Notes: generated from the letters alone by a model not told the origin. 64,000 bases of DNA from Deinococcus hopiensis KR-140 (GCF_900176165.1 NZ_FWWU01000004.1:124001-188000); one strand, 5' to 3'; numbered from the stretch's first letter, positions 46,246 to 56,512 are shown. Program-made: numbers and translations.

Positions 46246-47472
46246 ATGAAAAAAACACTGGTTCTTCTGACAGCCGTCCTGATGGGCGGGGCAAGTGCCG
46301 AGCAGGTCACGCTCGACCTGTGGGCCCACTGGGGTTCCGAGCAGCGTCGGCCCACCATCAACCGCATCGTCGACACCTGGAACAGGAAAAATCCGAACGT
46401 GCAGGTGAAGTACACCTTCGTGCCCTTCGATCAGTTGCAGACCAAGACGCTGGCGGCTGTGGCGGCCAAAAATCCGCCGGACGTGGTGGTCATCGACATC
46501 CGCACCACCCCCCTGCGCGCGGCCAAAAACCAGGCCTCCAACCTCAGCAAACTGGGTGCGGACAAGCTCAAGAGCCTCTTCTACCCCAACCTGTGGTCCA
46601 CGGCCACCTACAAGGGTGACCAGTACGCGCTGCCCTTCGTGACCGACAGCCGGTTTCTGTACTACAACAAAGACCTGTTCAAGCAGGCCGGAATCAAGAA
46701 GCCGCCCACGACCTGGGACGAGCTGGACGCAGCCGCGAAAAAACTCGACCAGAAGGCTGGCCCCGCCTACTCGCGCATCGGCTTTTACCCCCTGTACGGC
46801 TCGTTCGGTTTCGAGAGCTGGGTGGCCAACGCGGGCGGGAGCATGTGGGACGAGGACCGCACCAACCCGCGCTTCACGGGCGCCGCGGCCGTCAAGACCC
46901 TCAGCTGGATCAAGGCGTGGACGGACCGTCTGGGCGCGCGCAACGTGCAGGCGTTTAAGAGTTCGTTCGGCAGCGGCGCGCAGGACCCCTTTATCTCGGG
47001 CAAGGTCGGCATGATCATCGACATCGGCGGCTACGCGGCCACGCTGAAAAAGTACGCCCCAAACATGAACTACGGCATGGCGCGTATCCCCACCCCCACT
47101 GGGCAGCCGGGACCGGGCACGTCGTCGGGCGGAGGATTTAACCTCGAAATTCCGGTGGGCACCAAGCATCCCAAGGAAGCCTTCGCCTTCGCGCGGTACA
47201 TGGCGACCGAGGGCGCACGCATCTGGGCCATGGAGCAAAACGACTTTCCCGGCTACAAGAACGCCTCCCTGAGCGTGACCTCGCCCGCCTTCCGCATGAT
47301 GTCGGCGAACATGAAGTACACGGAGGTGACTTCAGCCCCGCGCCTCGCGCCAAGCTACAGCAGCCTGCTCGACAAGGCCGTCGAGGACGCCGTGTACCGC
47401 GGCGACGACGCCCGCCAGGCGCTGGAGGAAGCGCAGGGGCAGGTCCAGAAGCAGGTCGACAACAACAAGTGA
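46246..47472 (+). CDS. Sugar ABC transporter binding protein
   Basis: A 408-residue exported solute-binding protein (signal peptide 1-18, LMGGASA-EQ). Family features: VTLDLWAHWGSEQRR, DVVVIDIRTT, YALPFVTDSRFLYYNKDLFKQAGIKKPPTTWDEL, and the Gly-rich hinge FGSGAQDPFISGKVGM. It is the first gene of an operon with two permeases. It is clearly distinct from the binding protein at 5.7-7.1 kb, so the two systems probably carry different oligosaccharides. Ligand unknown. Confidence 0.94.
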   Translation: MKKTLVLLTAVLMGGASAEQVTLDLWAHWGSEQRRPTINRIVDTWNRKNPNVQVKYTFVPFDQLQTKTLAAVAAKNPPDVVVIDIRTTPLRAAKNQASNLSKLGADKLKSLFYPNLWSTATYKGDQYALPFVTDSRFLYYNKDLFKQAGIKKPPTTWDELDAAAKKLDQKAGPAYSRIGFYPLYGSFGFESWVANAGGSMWDEDRTNPRFTGAAAVKTLSWIKAWTDRLGARNVQAFKSSFGSGAQDPFISGKVGMIIDIGGYAATLKKYAPNMNYGMARIPTPTGQPGPGTSSGGGFNLEIPVGTKHPKEAFAFARYMATEGARIWAMEQNDFPGYKNASLSVTSPAFRMMSANMKYTEVTSAPRLAPSYSSLLDKAVEDAVYRGDDARQALEEAQGQVQKQVDNNK

Positions 47473-47644
47473 GTGGAGCGGGAACAGGGGTGGACGCCGC
47501 CGGCCCCCGCTGAACGGCGCCCCGGTCTCCGCAGTCCACGTTCCACCCCGCCCGGCAGCGGGCAAAGCCTGAGGTTTGCGCTTTGCCCGCTTTGCCCCTT
47601 TTTGAAAGGCAGGAGCACATGCACAGACTTTTGGGCAGGCGGCC

Positions 47645-48607
47645 TTGAGCGCCGCCTCTCCCCTTCCCCCGCCTCCAGCCACTCAGCCGCCGGCCCCGCG
47701 ACGCCAGAGGCTGAATGGGCGCCAGCGCGAGGCGCTGTGGGGCTACCTCTTTATCGCGCCGTGGTTGATCGGGTTTCTCTGCTTTGTGCTGGGGCCGATG
47801 CTGTTTTCGCTGTACGCGAGCTTTACCAACTACGACATCACTTCGCGCTTCGACTGGGTGGGGGTGCGCAACTACGTGCAGCTGCTCACCGGCGACCAGC
47901 GCTTCTGGAAGGCGCTGGGCAACACGGCCTATTACGCCGCCTTCGCCGTGCCGCTGGGCATCGCCACCGGCCTGCTGATCGCCACGCTGCTCAACCAGGA
48001 GGTGCCGGGGCAGCGCTTTTTCCGTACGGTGTTCTTCCTGCCCAAGGTGCTGACCGGGGTGGCGGTGCTGCTGTTGTGGCTGTGGGTTTTTAACCCGCAG
48101 GTGGGCCTCATCAACACCGGGCTCTACCGCCTGGGCGTGAACGAGAACCACCTGCCGCTGTGGTTCGGGGACCCGGCGTGGTCCAAACCTGCGCTGATCA
48201 TCATGAGCGTATGGACGGCGGCGGGCAGCTTCATGTTCTACCTGGCGGCCCTGCGGGGCGTACCGCGCGACCTGTACGAGTCGGCGCAGATGGACGGGGC
48301 CTCTCCCGCACGGCAGTTCTGGGCGGTGACGGTGCCCCTGATCTCCCCGGTGATCTTTTTCAAGCTGATCACCGGCATTTCGGGCGCGATGCAGTTCTGG
48401 TCCGAGTCGCTGGTGCTGACCAAGGGGGGACCCAGCGACAGCACGCTCTTTTACGGTCTGTACCTGTGGCAGACGGCCTTCACGGACCTGCGAATGGGTT
48501 ACGCCTCCGCGATGGCGTGGATTTTGCTGCTGATCACGCTGGTGATCACAGGACTGCAGCTGTGGCTCTCGAAGCGCTGGGTCCACTACGAAGGCGAGGT
48601 GCGCTGA
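47645..48607 (+). CDS. Sugar ABC transporter permease, MalF type
   Basis: A 320-residue permease with six transmembrane segments after a Pro-rich N-terminus. LWGYLFIAPWLIGFLCFVLGP opens TM1, and the EAA loop reads DLYESAQMDGASPARQFWAVTVPLISP. TTG at 47645 is the start. It is followed after one base by the MalG-type gene. No ATPase gene is present. The 172-base gap to the binding-protein gene may contain a stability hairpin. Confidence 0.92.
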   Translation: MSAASPLPPPPATQPPAPRRQRLNGRQREALWGYLFIAPWLIGFLCFVLGPMLFSLYASFTNYDITSRFDWVGVRNYVQLLTGDQRFWKALGNTAYYAAFAVPLGIATGLLIATLLNQEVPGQRFFRTVFFLPKVLTGVAVLLLWLWVFNPQVGLINTGLYRLGVNENHLPLWFGDPAWSKPALIIMSVWTAAGSFMFYLAALRGVPRDLYESAQMDGASPARQFWAVTVPLISPVIFFKLITGISGAMQFWSESLVLTKGGPSDSTLFYGLYLWQTAFTDLRMGYASAMAWILLLITLVITGLQLWLSKRWVHYEGEVR

Positions 48608-48608
48608 G

Positions 48609-49505
48609 ATGGCGCTGTCCAGACCCGAGGTCCAGGTCCGTCCTCGCCCGGCCCGCACCGGGGGACCGAAACGTGAGGGAAATCCGCTGATCGGGCGGGT
48701 GCTGGCGTTCGCCGCGCTGCTGCTGCTGTCCGCCCTGATCCTGTATCCGGCGCTGTGGATGGTCTCCACGTCCCTGAAGCCCGACCAGCAGGTCTTCGCG
48801 TATCCGCCGCGCTGGATTCCCGATCCTGTCCAGTGGGGCAACTATGCCCGCGCCTGGGCGAGCGCGCCCTTCTCGCGCTACGCGGTCAACAGCTTGCTGT
48901 ACGCCTCGTCGGTCACCTTTGGCACGGTCTTGTCGTGCTCGCTGGCCGCCTACGGCTTTTCCAAGCTGCGCTTTCCCGGCCGCAACCTGCTGTTCACGGT
49001 GATGCTCTCCACCATGATGATTCCGGGACTGGTCACGCTGGTGCCGCAGTACGTCCTGTTCTCCAAGCTGGGGTGGGTGGGCAGCTACCTGCCGCTGGTG
49101 GTGCCGTCTTTCTGCGCTGGGGCCTTTTTTACCTTCATGCTGCGGCAGTACTTCATGGGGATTCCCAACGAACTGCTGGAAGCCGCGCGGGTGGACGGGG
49201 CCAGTGAGCTGTGGATCTGGGCGCGGGTGGTGCTGCCGCTCGCGACGCCGGCGCTCGCCACCGTCGCCATCTTTACCTTCGACGGCACCTGGAACGACTA
49301 CGTCAATCCGCTGCTGTACCTCAACGACGAGAAGCTCTACACCCTGCAGGTGGGCCTAAAGTTCTTCCAGGACGCCAACAGCGTGCAGTGGCAACTGCTG
49401 ATGGCGGCCTCCGTAATGGTGCTGCTGCCCGTCGTGGTGATCTTTTTCGTGTTCCAGAAGTACTTTATCGAGGGAGCGTCCCTGACGGGCAGCGTCAAGG
49501 GATAG
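48609..49505 (+). CDS. Sugar ABC transporter permease, MalG type
   Basis: A 298-residue inner-membrane permease. Six transmembrane segments, the EAA loop (LLEAARVDGASELWIWARVVLPLATP) and the C-terminal FIEGASLTGSVKG mark a CUT1 MalG-type subunit. ATG at 48609 lies one base after the upstream stop codon, so the pair is coupled. It is the last gene of the operon; a very strong hairpin terminator begins eight bases after its stop. Confidence 0.93.
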   Translation: MALSRPEVQVRPRPARTGGPKREGNPLIGRVLAFAALLLLSALILYPALWMVSTSLKPDQQVFAYPPRWIPDPVQWGNYARAWASAPFSRYAVNSLLYASSVTFGTVLSCSLAAYGFSKLRFPGRNLLFTVMLSTMMIPGLVTLVPQYVLFSKLGWVGSYLPLVVPSFCAGAFFTFMLRQYFMGIPNELLEAARVDGASELWIWARVVLPLATPALATVAIFTFDGTWNDYVNPLLYLNDEKLYTLQVGLKFFQDANSVQWQLLMAASVMVLLPVVVIFFVFQKYFIEGASLTGSVKG

Positions 49506-49512
49506 CGGGAAT

Positions 49513-49562
49513 AAACCCAGGCGGGCGGTGAGCATCTGTCTGCTCACCGCCCGCCTGGGTTT
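49513..49562. terminator. Strong bidirectional terminator
   Basis: A 22-bp perfect stem (49513-49534 with 49541-49562) and six-base loop TCTGTC, bordered by AAA on one side and TTTTGTTGTT on the other. It serves the convergent ABC permease and glf genes. Confidence 0.85.
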
Positions 49563-49582
49563 TGTTGTTCTCCCCTAAAAGA

Positions 49583-50783
<1,201 letters not shown>

Positions 50784-50791
<8 letters not shown>

Positions 50792-51971
50792 CCGCCACTC
50801 CGGCGAGGGGAAAAACGCGCCGCTCCGCCGCTGCACGCTCGATCAACGCGCTCATGTCGGCCCAGGTGCGGTCCCACGAGAGGGTCGAGAGGTGGGCGTC
50901 GGCCCGGTCACGGCGGGCGTCGCCCGCCGGGGTACCGCGCTCGGCCAGCGCTTCGGCGCAGGCAACCTCGAAGGCGTCCACGCCGTCGGCGATGCGCGCC
51001 AGGTCCTTCTCGCCGTAGGGCCGGATCACGTCGCGGATGCCGGTGGACACCACGGGCACCCCGGCCGCGAGGTATTCGGGCGTCTTCGTGGGGCTGATGA
51101 ACTCGGTGGCCTCGTTGAGCGCGAAGGGCAGCAGCGCCACGTCCCAGTGGGCGAGGTAGCTCGGCAGCTCGGCGTACGACTTCATCCCCAGGTAGTGCAG
51201 GTTCTCGCCGCGGGGCAGCTCCGCCGGGTCGATCTTGACGACCGGGCCCAGCAGCACGAACTGCCACTCGGGGCGGCGGCGGGCCAGCTCACCGATCAGC
51301 TCAATGTCGAACCGCTCGTCAATCACCCCGTAAAAGCCCAGCCGTGGGCGCGGCAAGGCGGCCTGGTCCTTGGGGTCCGCCAGCCCTTTGCGGGCCTGCG
51401 CGAAGTGCTCCACTTCCACGCTGGAGGGAAAGGGGTAGGCCCCAGCGTGGCGCTCGCGCTTGGCCTCGTACAGGCGGTGGCCGCCGGTAAACACCAGGTC
51501 CGCCTGTTCGAAAAGCTGATCTTCCCGCGTCCGGAGTTCGGGCGGCGCGCCGCGGAACTGCGCGAGTTCGTCCATGCAGTCGTACACGGTCACGCGGGGA
51601 CTCAGGCCCGCCGTGATGGGCAGCTCGAAGGGCGTGTAGACCCACAGGTCATACTCGGGCAGGCCCTCAGCCTTGACCATCCCCTCCAGCAGCCGGGCGG
51701 TGCGCGCCTGCGAGGCGTCCGCGCTGTGACCCTCCTCGATGTGCGGCGTGACGACCACGACGCCAGAAGGATCTGTCCGCATCACGAGGTGGTCGGCCTC
51801 GGACGTGAAGCGCGGCTCCTCGATGTAATACACGCGCCGCGAACGGGCCGCTCGCGTCATCAGGTGCTGCGGGCGCTGAAACACGAAGTCCCAGCGGAGA
51901 TGCGCGACAACGAGCAGGGCGGGGGTATCTGAGGCGCGGACCGAATCAGGCTGCAAATGGGTGGGGTTCAA
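50784..51971 (-). CDS. Glycosyltransferase, GT-B fold
   Basis: A 395-residue cytoplasmic glycosyltransferase. The N-terminal domain has LLVVAHLRWDFVFQRPQHLMTR, VTVYDCMDELAQF and DLVFTGGHRLYEAK. The C-terminal domain has RPRLGFYGVIDERFD, WQFVLLGPV and the nucleotide-sugar segment FISPTKTPEYLAAGVPVVST with the EX7E-like acidic pair. It resembles GT4/GT1 enzymes often found beside glf, and could transfer galactofuranose or another hexose to an exopolysaccharide. TTG start, eight bases after GGAGGA. It overlaps glf by eight bases, so the two form an operon. Confidence 0.88.
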
Positions 51972-52390
51972 GGTCTTTTCCTCCGTACATCAAACGCCGG
52001 CGGCGCGGCTTTGCGCGGGCCACCGGAGCTGAACAAGTGTTGACGGCCTGTCTTCGCAAGAAGAGGGGCCGTACCGTTGCCCTGCGGTCCTCTTTTGGTG
52101 CCGGCTCATCGCCGCGCCAGGAACGGTGCTCAGTTTACCTTTTGGCCTGCGCTTCGGTCCTGATGAAACCTGAAGGCTTTCGGGGATAAAGCCTGAGGAA
52201 AGGCCCAGCACATCGTTCATTTTCTTTAGATGGGGCCAGCAGCGCAGCCGATGGGCGCGCGTGGTGCCTTTAGAAGCCTTTCATGGGGAAGAGAACGGAA
52301 AGAACGCCGGATCAGAGTAGGGTAAGGTCCGTTCTACGCCGCTGGGTTCTGCCGCTCATCCCCTCCCGCGCTCAGGAGTTCGCCCCACAC
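51972..52390. promoter_or_regulatory. Divergent promoter region of glycosyltransferase and response regulator genes
   Basis: About 420 bases with no gene between divergent starts. I found no convincing -35/-10 pairs. AGGAG at 52,376-52,380 lies about ten bases before the regulator ATG. Short ORFs show no family sequence. Confidence 0.35.
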
Positions 52391-52837
52391 ATGAAGCCCA
52401 CAAAGACCATCGAGATTTTGCTGGTGGAGGACAATCCCGCCGATATCCTGCTGACCGAGGAGGCCTTCAGCGAGGCCGAATTCCCCCACCGGCTCCACGT
52501 GGCGCGCGATGGAGTGGACGCACTGAATTTCCTGCGGCGCCAGGGCCCGTACGCCGGCGTGCCCACACCCGACGTGATCTTGCTCGACCTGAACATGCCG
52601 CGCATGGGCGGGCTCGAGGTGCTTGACGTGCTCAAGGCGGACGCAGAGCTCCGCAACGTGCCGGTGATCGTGCTGACCACCTCACGCGCCGAAAACGATA
52701 TCTGGCGCAGCTACAACCTGCATGCCAACGCCTATATCCCCAAGCCCGTGACCGTGAGCGAATTTATCGACGTGATCCAGTCATTCCGGGCCTTCTGGTT
52801 TTCCACAGCGGCGTTGTCTCCCAAGCACCAGCCCTGA
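52391..52837 (+). CDS. Single-domain response regulator (Rcp1-like)
   Basis: A 148-residue CheY-like receiver with no output domain. The acidic pocket (LLVEDNPADILLTEEAF), phospho-acceptor Asp in VILLDLNMPRMGG, Thr in VLTTS and Lys in AYIPKPV are intact. Its spacing matches the Rcp1/phytochrome-partner family of stand-alone regulators. ATG at 52391. It acts through protein contacts or as a phosphorelay intermediate. There is no kinase gene next to it; partners may be any of the five kinases in this window. It is followed by a hairpin and then by the riboswitch-controlled gene. Confidence 0.92.
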   Translation: MKPTKTIEILLVEDNPADILLTEEAFSEAEFPHRLHVARDGVDALNFLRRQGPYAGVPTPDVILLDLNMPRMGGLEVLDVLKADAELRNVPVIVLTTSRAENDIWRSYNLHANAYIPKPVTVSEFIDVIQSFRAFWFSTAALSPKHQP

Positions 52838-52859
52838 GCGTCACGGAGATGCACCTGTG

Positions 52860-52884
52860 CGGTACCCCCAATGGGTGGGTACCG
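52860..52884 (+). terminator. Hairpin after the response regulator gene
   Basis: CGGTACCC (52860-52867) pairs with GGGTACCG (52877-52884). A T-run appears only 12 bases later, so termination may be partial. Confidence 0.4.
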
Positions 52885-52920
52885 GGGACGTGGAATTTTG
52901 AGGAGACATTGAAGTAAGCT

Positions 52921-52949
52921 TTGTGTCAGAACTCCGGTTCTAACATTAT
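52921..52949 (+). promoter_or_regulatory. Promoter ahead of the c-di-GMP riboswitch
   Basis: TTGTGT (52921-52926) and CATTAT (52944-52949) with exactly 17 bases between. The spacer contains AGAAC-TCCG-GTTCT (52929-52942), an inverted repeat that could be an operator. The transcript would start about 20 bases before the aptamer. Confidence 0.5.
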
Positions 52950-52974
52950 TTACGTTGGCGGCAGAGAGACGCTC

Positions 52975-53064
52975 TGCGCAGCTCGACGAAAAGGCAAACC
53001 CTGTGCGAGCAGGGGGCGCAAAGCCACGGGACTCACGCAGTCAGCCGGGCCACCGAAACGAGGG
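52975..53064 (+). promoter_or_regulatory. Cyclic-di-GMP-I (GEMM) riboswitch
   Basis: The class I aptamer core is readable in order: GGCAAACC (52993-53000), a variable arm, then CGCAAAGCCACGGG (53017-53030), a second variable arm, then CCGGGCCACCGAAA (53045-53058). Closing stem P1 can form from CTCG (52982-52985) and CGAG (53059-53062). The 3' strand of P1 overlaps GAGGGA, the ribosome binding site four bases before the GTG of the beta-helix lipoprotein gene. Binding of c-di-GMP may therefore alter translation start directly. Called from consensus elements by eye; a covariance search would settle it. Confidence 0.85.
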
Positions 53065-53069
53065 ATCCT

Positions 53070-54416
53070 GTGCAGAAACTGGTCTGGCTGCTGCCTGTTG
53101 TTTTTATCGTGAGCTGCTCGCAAACCGCCCTTCCCCAGGCCAGCGCCAAAACCCAGGGCGGCACGCTGCAGGCGCAGGGCGCGAGGAAGATCGCCGCGCC
53201 GGCCCCCACCCCCACGGCGACCGGACGCTCCTTTTACCTGGACTGCGCGGGAAACGACAAGGCGAGCGGTACAAGCGCGGGCACGGCCCTGCGGACCCTG
53301 AACAGGGTGAGCGGCCTGAGCCTCCTTGCCGGTGACCGGGTGCTTCTGAAACGCGGCTGCACCTTTACGGGCTCGCTGGTCGCCAAGTCGAGCGGCACCG
53401 CGGCCTCCCCCATCGTGTACACGGCCTACGGCGAGGGTGCGGCTCCCACCATCGTGCTGAACACCGACGCCGAGGCAGTCCTCGTTGGTGGCAACTACCT
53501 GGTGTTCGACGGACTGAACGTCACCTCCACCCGCCCCGCGCCCGCCGGCACCGGCAAGTGCGCCAACACCCCGGTTGCCTGGCGAGTCGGCTTCGCCGTG
53601 ACCGGGCAGTACAACACCGTGCAGAATTCCTCTGCGAGCGGCTTCATGGCGGGCGTGCACCTCATGGCCGGCGCGAACAACAACCGCGTGCTGGGCAACA
53701 CCCTGACCAACAACAACGTCATGAAGAAGAATACGGCCGGCGTGTACGACGACGACTCTGGCGCCTGGGGCGTGCTCGTCAACTCCAACGGCAACGAGGT
53801 CGCGAACAACACCTTCAGCGGCAACTGGGCCTGCAGCGAGGACTACGGCGTAGATGGCGCGAGCGTGGAACTGTACGAGGCCAGCGGCAACAACGTCCAC
53901 GACAACCTCAGCACCGAGGACATGACCTTCACTGAACTGGGCGGCACCCCCACCAGCCAGAGCGAGAACAACACCTTCGCGTACAACACCTACGCGCCGG
54001 TGAAGGCGGGCGGCGCGATGATCGTGCTGCGCGGCACGAAGAGCAAGTGGGGCGGCAACCCCGGCACGGTGTTTCACCACAACGTGGGGTACATGGTGGA
54101 TACGGGGATCATCTGCTCGGACGGCTGCGGCCCCTCGGTCCTGAAGGCGCACGACAACGTCTTGTGGCAGCGTGGCGCGGCCAGCGGCATCGTCCCGGCG
54201 GCCAACATGACGCCCATGTGGGCCGACGCGCCCTTCACCGAGTACAACAACGTCTTCTGGAAGACCGGCGGGCGCCCCTACGTCAGCATCGATGGCGGCC
54301 AGCTGAGCGCCACCGACCGCATCACCGATCCCCTGTTCGTCGATCCGGTGGCGCTGAACTTCACCAGCCGGCTGTCCCCGGTGGTCCTGGCGACCGCGCG
54401 TTCCCGCACACGTTAA
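53070..54416 (+). CDS. Secreted right-handed beta-helix lipoprotein
   Basis: A 448-residue exported protein. Signal peptide with a lipobox-like VSCSQ at residue 15-17 suggests a lipoprotein. A Pro/Ala/Thr-rich linker leads to a domain rich in short repeated turns (NNRVLGNTLTNNNV, NEVANNTFSGNW, NNVHDNLSTEDM, NNTFAYNTY), the pattern of PbH1 parallel beta-helix proteins. Such folds are found in polysaccharide lyases, mannuronan epimerases and surface hydrolases; no specific catalytic motif is clear. GTG start, four bases after GAGGGA inside the 3' end of the c-di-GMP riboswitch. The protein probably acts on the cell's own exopolysaccharide. Confidence 0.85.
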   Translation: MQKLVWLLPVVFIVSCSQTALPQASAKTQGGTLQAQGARKIAAPAPTPTATGRSFYLDCAGNDKASGTSAGTALRTLNRVSGLSLLAGDRVLLKRGCTFTGSLVAKSSGTAASPIVYTAYGEGAAPTIVLNTDAEAVLVGGNYLVFDGLNVTSTRPAPAGTGKCANTPVAWRVGFAVTGQYNTVQNSSASGFMAGVHLMAGANNNRVLGNTLTNNNVMKKNTAGVYDDDSGAWGVLVNSNGNEVANNTFSGNWACSEDYGVDGASVELYEASGNNVHDNLSTEDMTFTELGGTPTSQSENNTFAYNTYAPVKAGGAMIVLRGTKSKWGGNPGTVFHHNVGYMVDTGIICSDGCGPSVLKAHDNVLWQRGAASGIVPAANMTPMWADAPFTEYNNVFWKTGGRPYVSIDGGQLSATDRITDPLFVDPVALNFTSRLSPVVLATARSRTR

Positions 54417-54434
54417 AGCGGGGTCTGTGTCCGG

Positions 54435-54463
54435 GTGGGTGCCTCTCGCGAAGGGGCACCCAC
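54435..54463 (+). terminator. Terminator after the beta-helix gene
   Basis: GTGGGTGCC (54435-54443) pairs with GGCACCCAC (54455-54463), followed by TGCCCTTTGGGGTTTT. It is 19 bases past the stop codon and could limit read-through into the GH16 gene. Confidence 0.6.
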
Positions 54464-54565
54464 TGCCCTTTGGGGTTTTCGGCACGCCAGCGCCTGCCCA
54501 CGCTATCTTGCGGCCGTTCACTTTCCCCCTGCCTGCGCCCCCATCCCCTTTTCGAAGGATTTCCG

Positions 54566-55606
54566 TTGCCCCCTCCCCGGTTTCCCCGCACCGTCCTGAT
54601 CCTGCTGCTGGCCCTGGCGCTGCCGGGCCTCGCTTTCGTGTGGCAGCAGCGGCGGACGGCCGTGGAGGTTCCCGCCGCCCGGCCACCCTCTGCCGGGGGT
54701 GATGGCGCCGGCGGAGCCGGGCAATCCCCAGCCAGCCCACCGGCGCCGGGCAAAGGACCAGCGTCCAGACCTCCCGCCGAGGAGCCGGCGAACGGACCTG
54801 GCGAGAGGCCCGCTTTCCCCCTGGCGGCGCCGCCGGGGATGGGGCCGGCCGCGCCCTACGGCTTTCGGCCGGGGGGCTGGATCAACACGTTTACCGACAC
54901 CTTCAGCGGTGAGCGGCTGGACCCGCAGAAGTGGTCAGCCGGGTTTGGGTGGGGACCGTATGACGCCAACGCCTGGGTGGCGAGCTGCGCCGAACCCGCG
55001 GCTGTGGGCCTGAGCGGCGGCACACTGACCCTGAATACCTCGCCGGACCGGCCGAGGTCCCCCGAATGCCTGGGCGGTAACAAGTCGCACACCTCCGCGG
55101 CGATCAATACCAAGGGCAAGTTCAGCCAGGAATACGGGTTTTTCGAGGCGCGGCTGCGGATGCCCGGACGGCGCGGGGTACTGGGCGCGTGGTGGTTGCA
55201 CCGCGCGGACGGCGCGTGGCCGCCCGAGATCGACATCGCCGAGGTGCTGGGCAGCCGCCCGCGCGAACACGAGATGGCCCTGCATTTCGACGACCCCGGG
55301 CGCCGTGGCAACGAGTCGACCGGGCGACGCACCCTCTCGGCGGACCTGTCCCTGGACTTTCACGTGTATGGGGTGGACTGGCAACCCGGCGAAGTGGTGT
55401 TCTACCGCGACGGCAAGGTGCAGGCACGGCTGTCGGGGGCTGAGGGAGCCGCCTACCAGCGCGGGCCGTCTTACCTGATCATCAACAGCATGGTCTGCAC
55501 TTCCGCGTCGCGCTACTGGTGTGAGTCGCCGGACAGCAGCACCCTGTGGGGCCCGGAGACGGCCGTGCAGGTGGACTGGGTGCGGGTGTGGCGGCGAGAA
55601 CGTTGA
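54566..55606 (+). CDS. Secreted glycoside hydrolase family 16
   Basis: A 346-residue enzyme. An N-terminal hydrophobic segment (TVLILLLALALPGLAFVW, about residues 8-25) is a signal anchor. It is followed by a disordered Pro/Gly/Ala-rich stalk (about 30-95) and a GH16 jelly roll: FTDTFSGERLDPQKWS, YGFFEARLRMPGRRGVLGAWWLH, PPEIDIAEVLG with the catalytic Glu-x-Asp-x-x-Glu, and FHVYGVDWQPGEVVFYRDGK. GH16 enzymes cleave beta-1,3 or mixed beta-glucans or galactans. TTG start, five bases after AAGGAT. It follows the c-di-GMP-controlled beta-helix gene. Confidence 0.9.
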   Translation: MPPPRFPRTVLILLLALALPGLAFVWQQRRTAVEVPAARPPSAGGDGAGGAGQSPASPPAPGKGPASRPPAEEPANGPGERPAFPLAAPPGMGPAAPYGFRPGGWINTFTDTFSGERLDPQKWSAGFGWGPYDANAWVASCAEPAAVGLSGGTLTLNTSPDRPRSPECLGGNKSHTSAAINTKGKFSQEYGFFEARLRMPGRRGVLGAWWLHRADGAWPPEIDIAEVLGSRPREHEMALHFDDPGRRGNESTGRRTLSADLSLDFHVYGVDWQPGEVVFYRDGKVQARLSGAEGAAYQRGPSYLIINSMVCTSASRYWCESPDSSTLWGPETAVQVDWVRVWRRER

Positions 55607-55660
55607 AGGGAGGGGGGCGCCGGGGCTAGGCAAGCGTCGGCTTCATGTATATATTCAAGC

Positions 55661-56512
55661 ATGACCGAGCGTCTTCCTTCTCTGATTCGGCAGGCCCTGG
55701 CGCGGGGCGACGTGGAGGCCGGGCTGGATCTGCTGTCGGCGGGGCTGCCCGGACAGCCGGGCAACGCCACGCGTAAGAACTACCTCTCCAGCCTGCGGGC
55801 GTACCTGCGGTGGGCGGGTGAAGAGGACCGGAGCGTGCTGAACGCCACTGCTGCCGACGCCCAGGCGTATTTCGGCCGGCTGCTGCAAAAGCATGCCCAG
55901 ACGCCCTCCACGATTCACAACCACCTCACCCGGGTGCGGACAATGTACGACCTGCTGCGCGAGCACGGCCTGCACCCGGGACCCAATCCCTTTCTGGGGC
56001 TGAAGCTGCCCAGCAACAAACCCGAGGAGCACCGCGACCTGTACTCGGAAGCGGAGATCACCCGGCTGCTCGCGCATGCGGACGTGGCGGGCCGGGCGCT
56101 GGTGCTGCTGGGGGCGCGCGCCGGGCTAACCGGCCCGGAGACGGTGGCGCAGCGCTGGGAGGACGTGGACCTGCGGGGAGGGCGCCTCCTTGCGCCGGGC
56201 CGAGAACTGGAGCTGGACGCCGAACTTCAAGAAGCCCTGGAAGCCTATGGGCGCGAGCGGGGACAGACGGCGCTGTTCTCCGCGCCGGGGCCACTGTTTG
56301 AGTTTCAGACGGACCATCAACTGCGGGCCGCCATATACGCCCTGTGCCAGCGGGCGAACGTGCCGTACCGGGCGTGGCGCGCCCTCAGGAACACCGCGGG
56401 AATGCGGGTGCTGCAGCAGACGGGGGATCCGCAGGAGGTGGCCCGCCGCCTGGGCCTGACCACCCTCAAGGCCGTGGAAGTTTGGCAAAAGCTGGAGGCA
56501 GAGGGGGCCTAG
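55661..56512 (+). CDS. Tyrosine-recombinase-like protein lacking catalytic residues
   Basis: A 283-residue protein with the XerC/D layout. A SAM-like core-binding domain (about 20-115: RKNYLSSLRAYLRWAGEED, STIHNHLTRVRTMYDLLREHG) is followed by a catalytic-domain fold (EEHRDLYSEAEITRLLAHA). The catalytic set is missing: the first Arg is replaced in ARAGLTGPETVAQ, the HxxR box reads WRALRNTAGMR, the LGH box reads RLGLTT and the nucleophile Tyr is Trp (VEVWQKL). The frame is intact throughout, so the protein is probably made and may bind DNA without cutting it. It is convergent with, and overlaps the stop of, a frameshifted gene. Confidence 0.8.
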   Translation: MTERLPSLIRQALARGDVEAGLDLLSAGLPGQPGNATRKNYLSSLRAYLRWAGEEDRSVLNATAADAQAYFGRLLQKHAQTPSTIHNHLTRVRTMYDLLREHGLHPGPNPFLGLKLPSNKPEEHRDLYSEAEITRLLAHADVAGRALVLLGARAGLTGPETVAQRWEDVDLRGGRLLAPGRELELDAELQEALEAYGRERGQTALFSAPGPLFEFQTDHQLRAAIYALCQRANVPYRAWRALRNTAGMRVLQQTGDPQEVARRLGLTTLKAVEVWQKLEAEGA

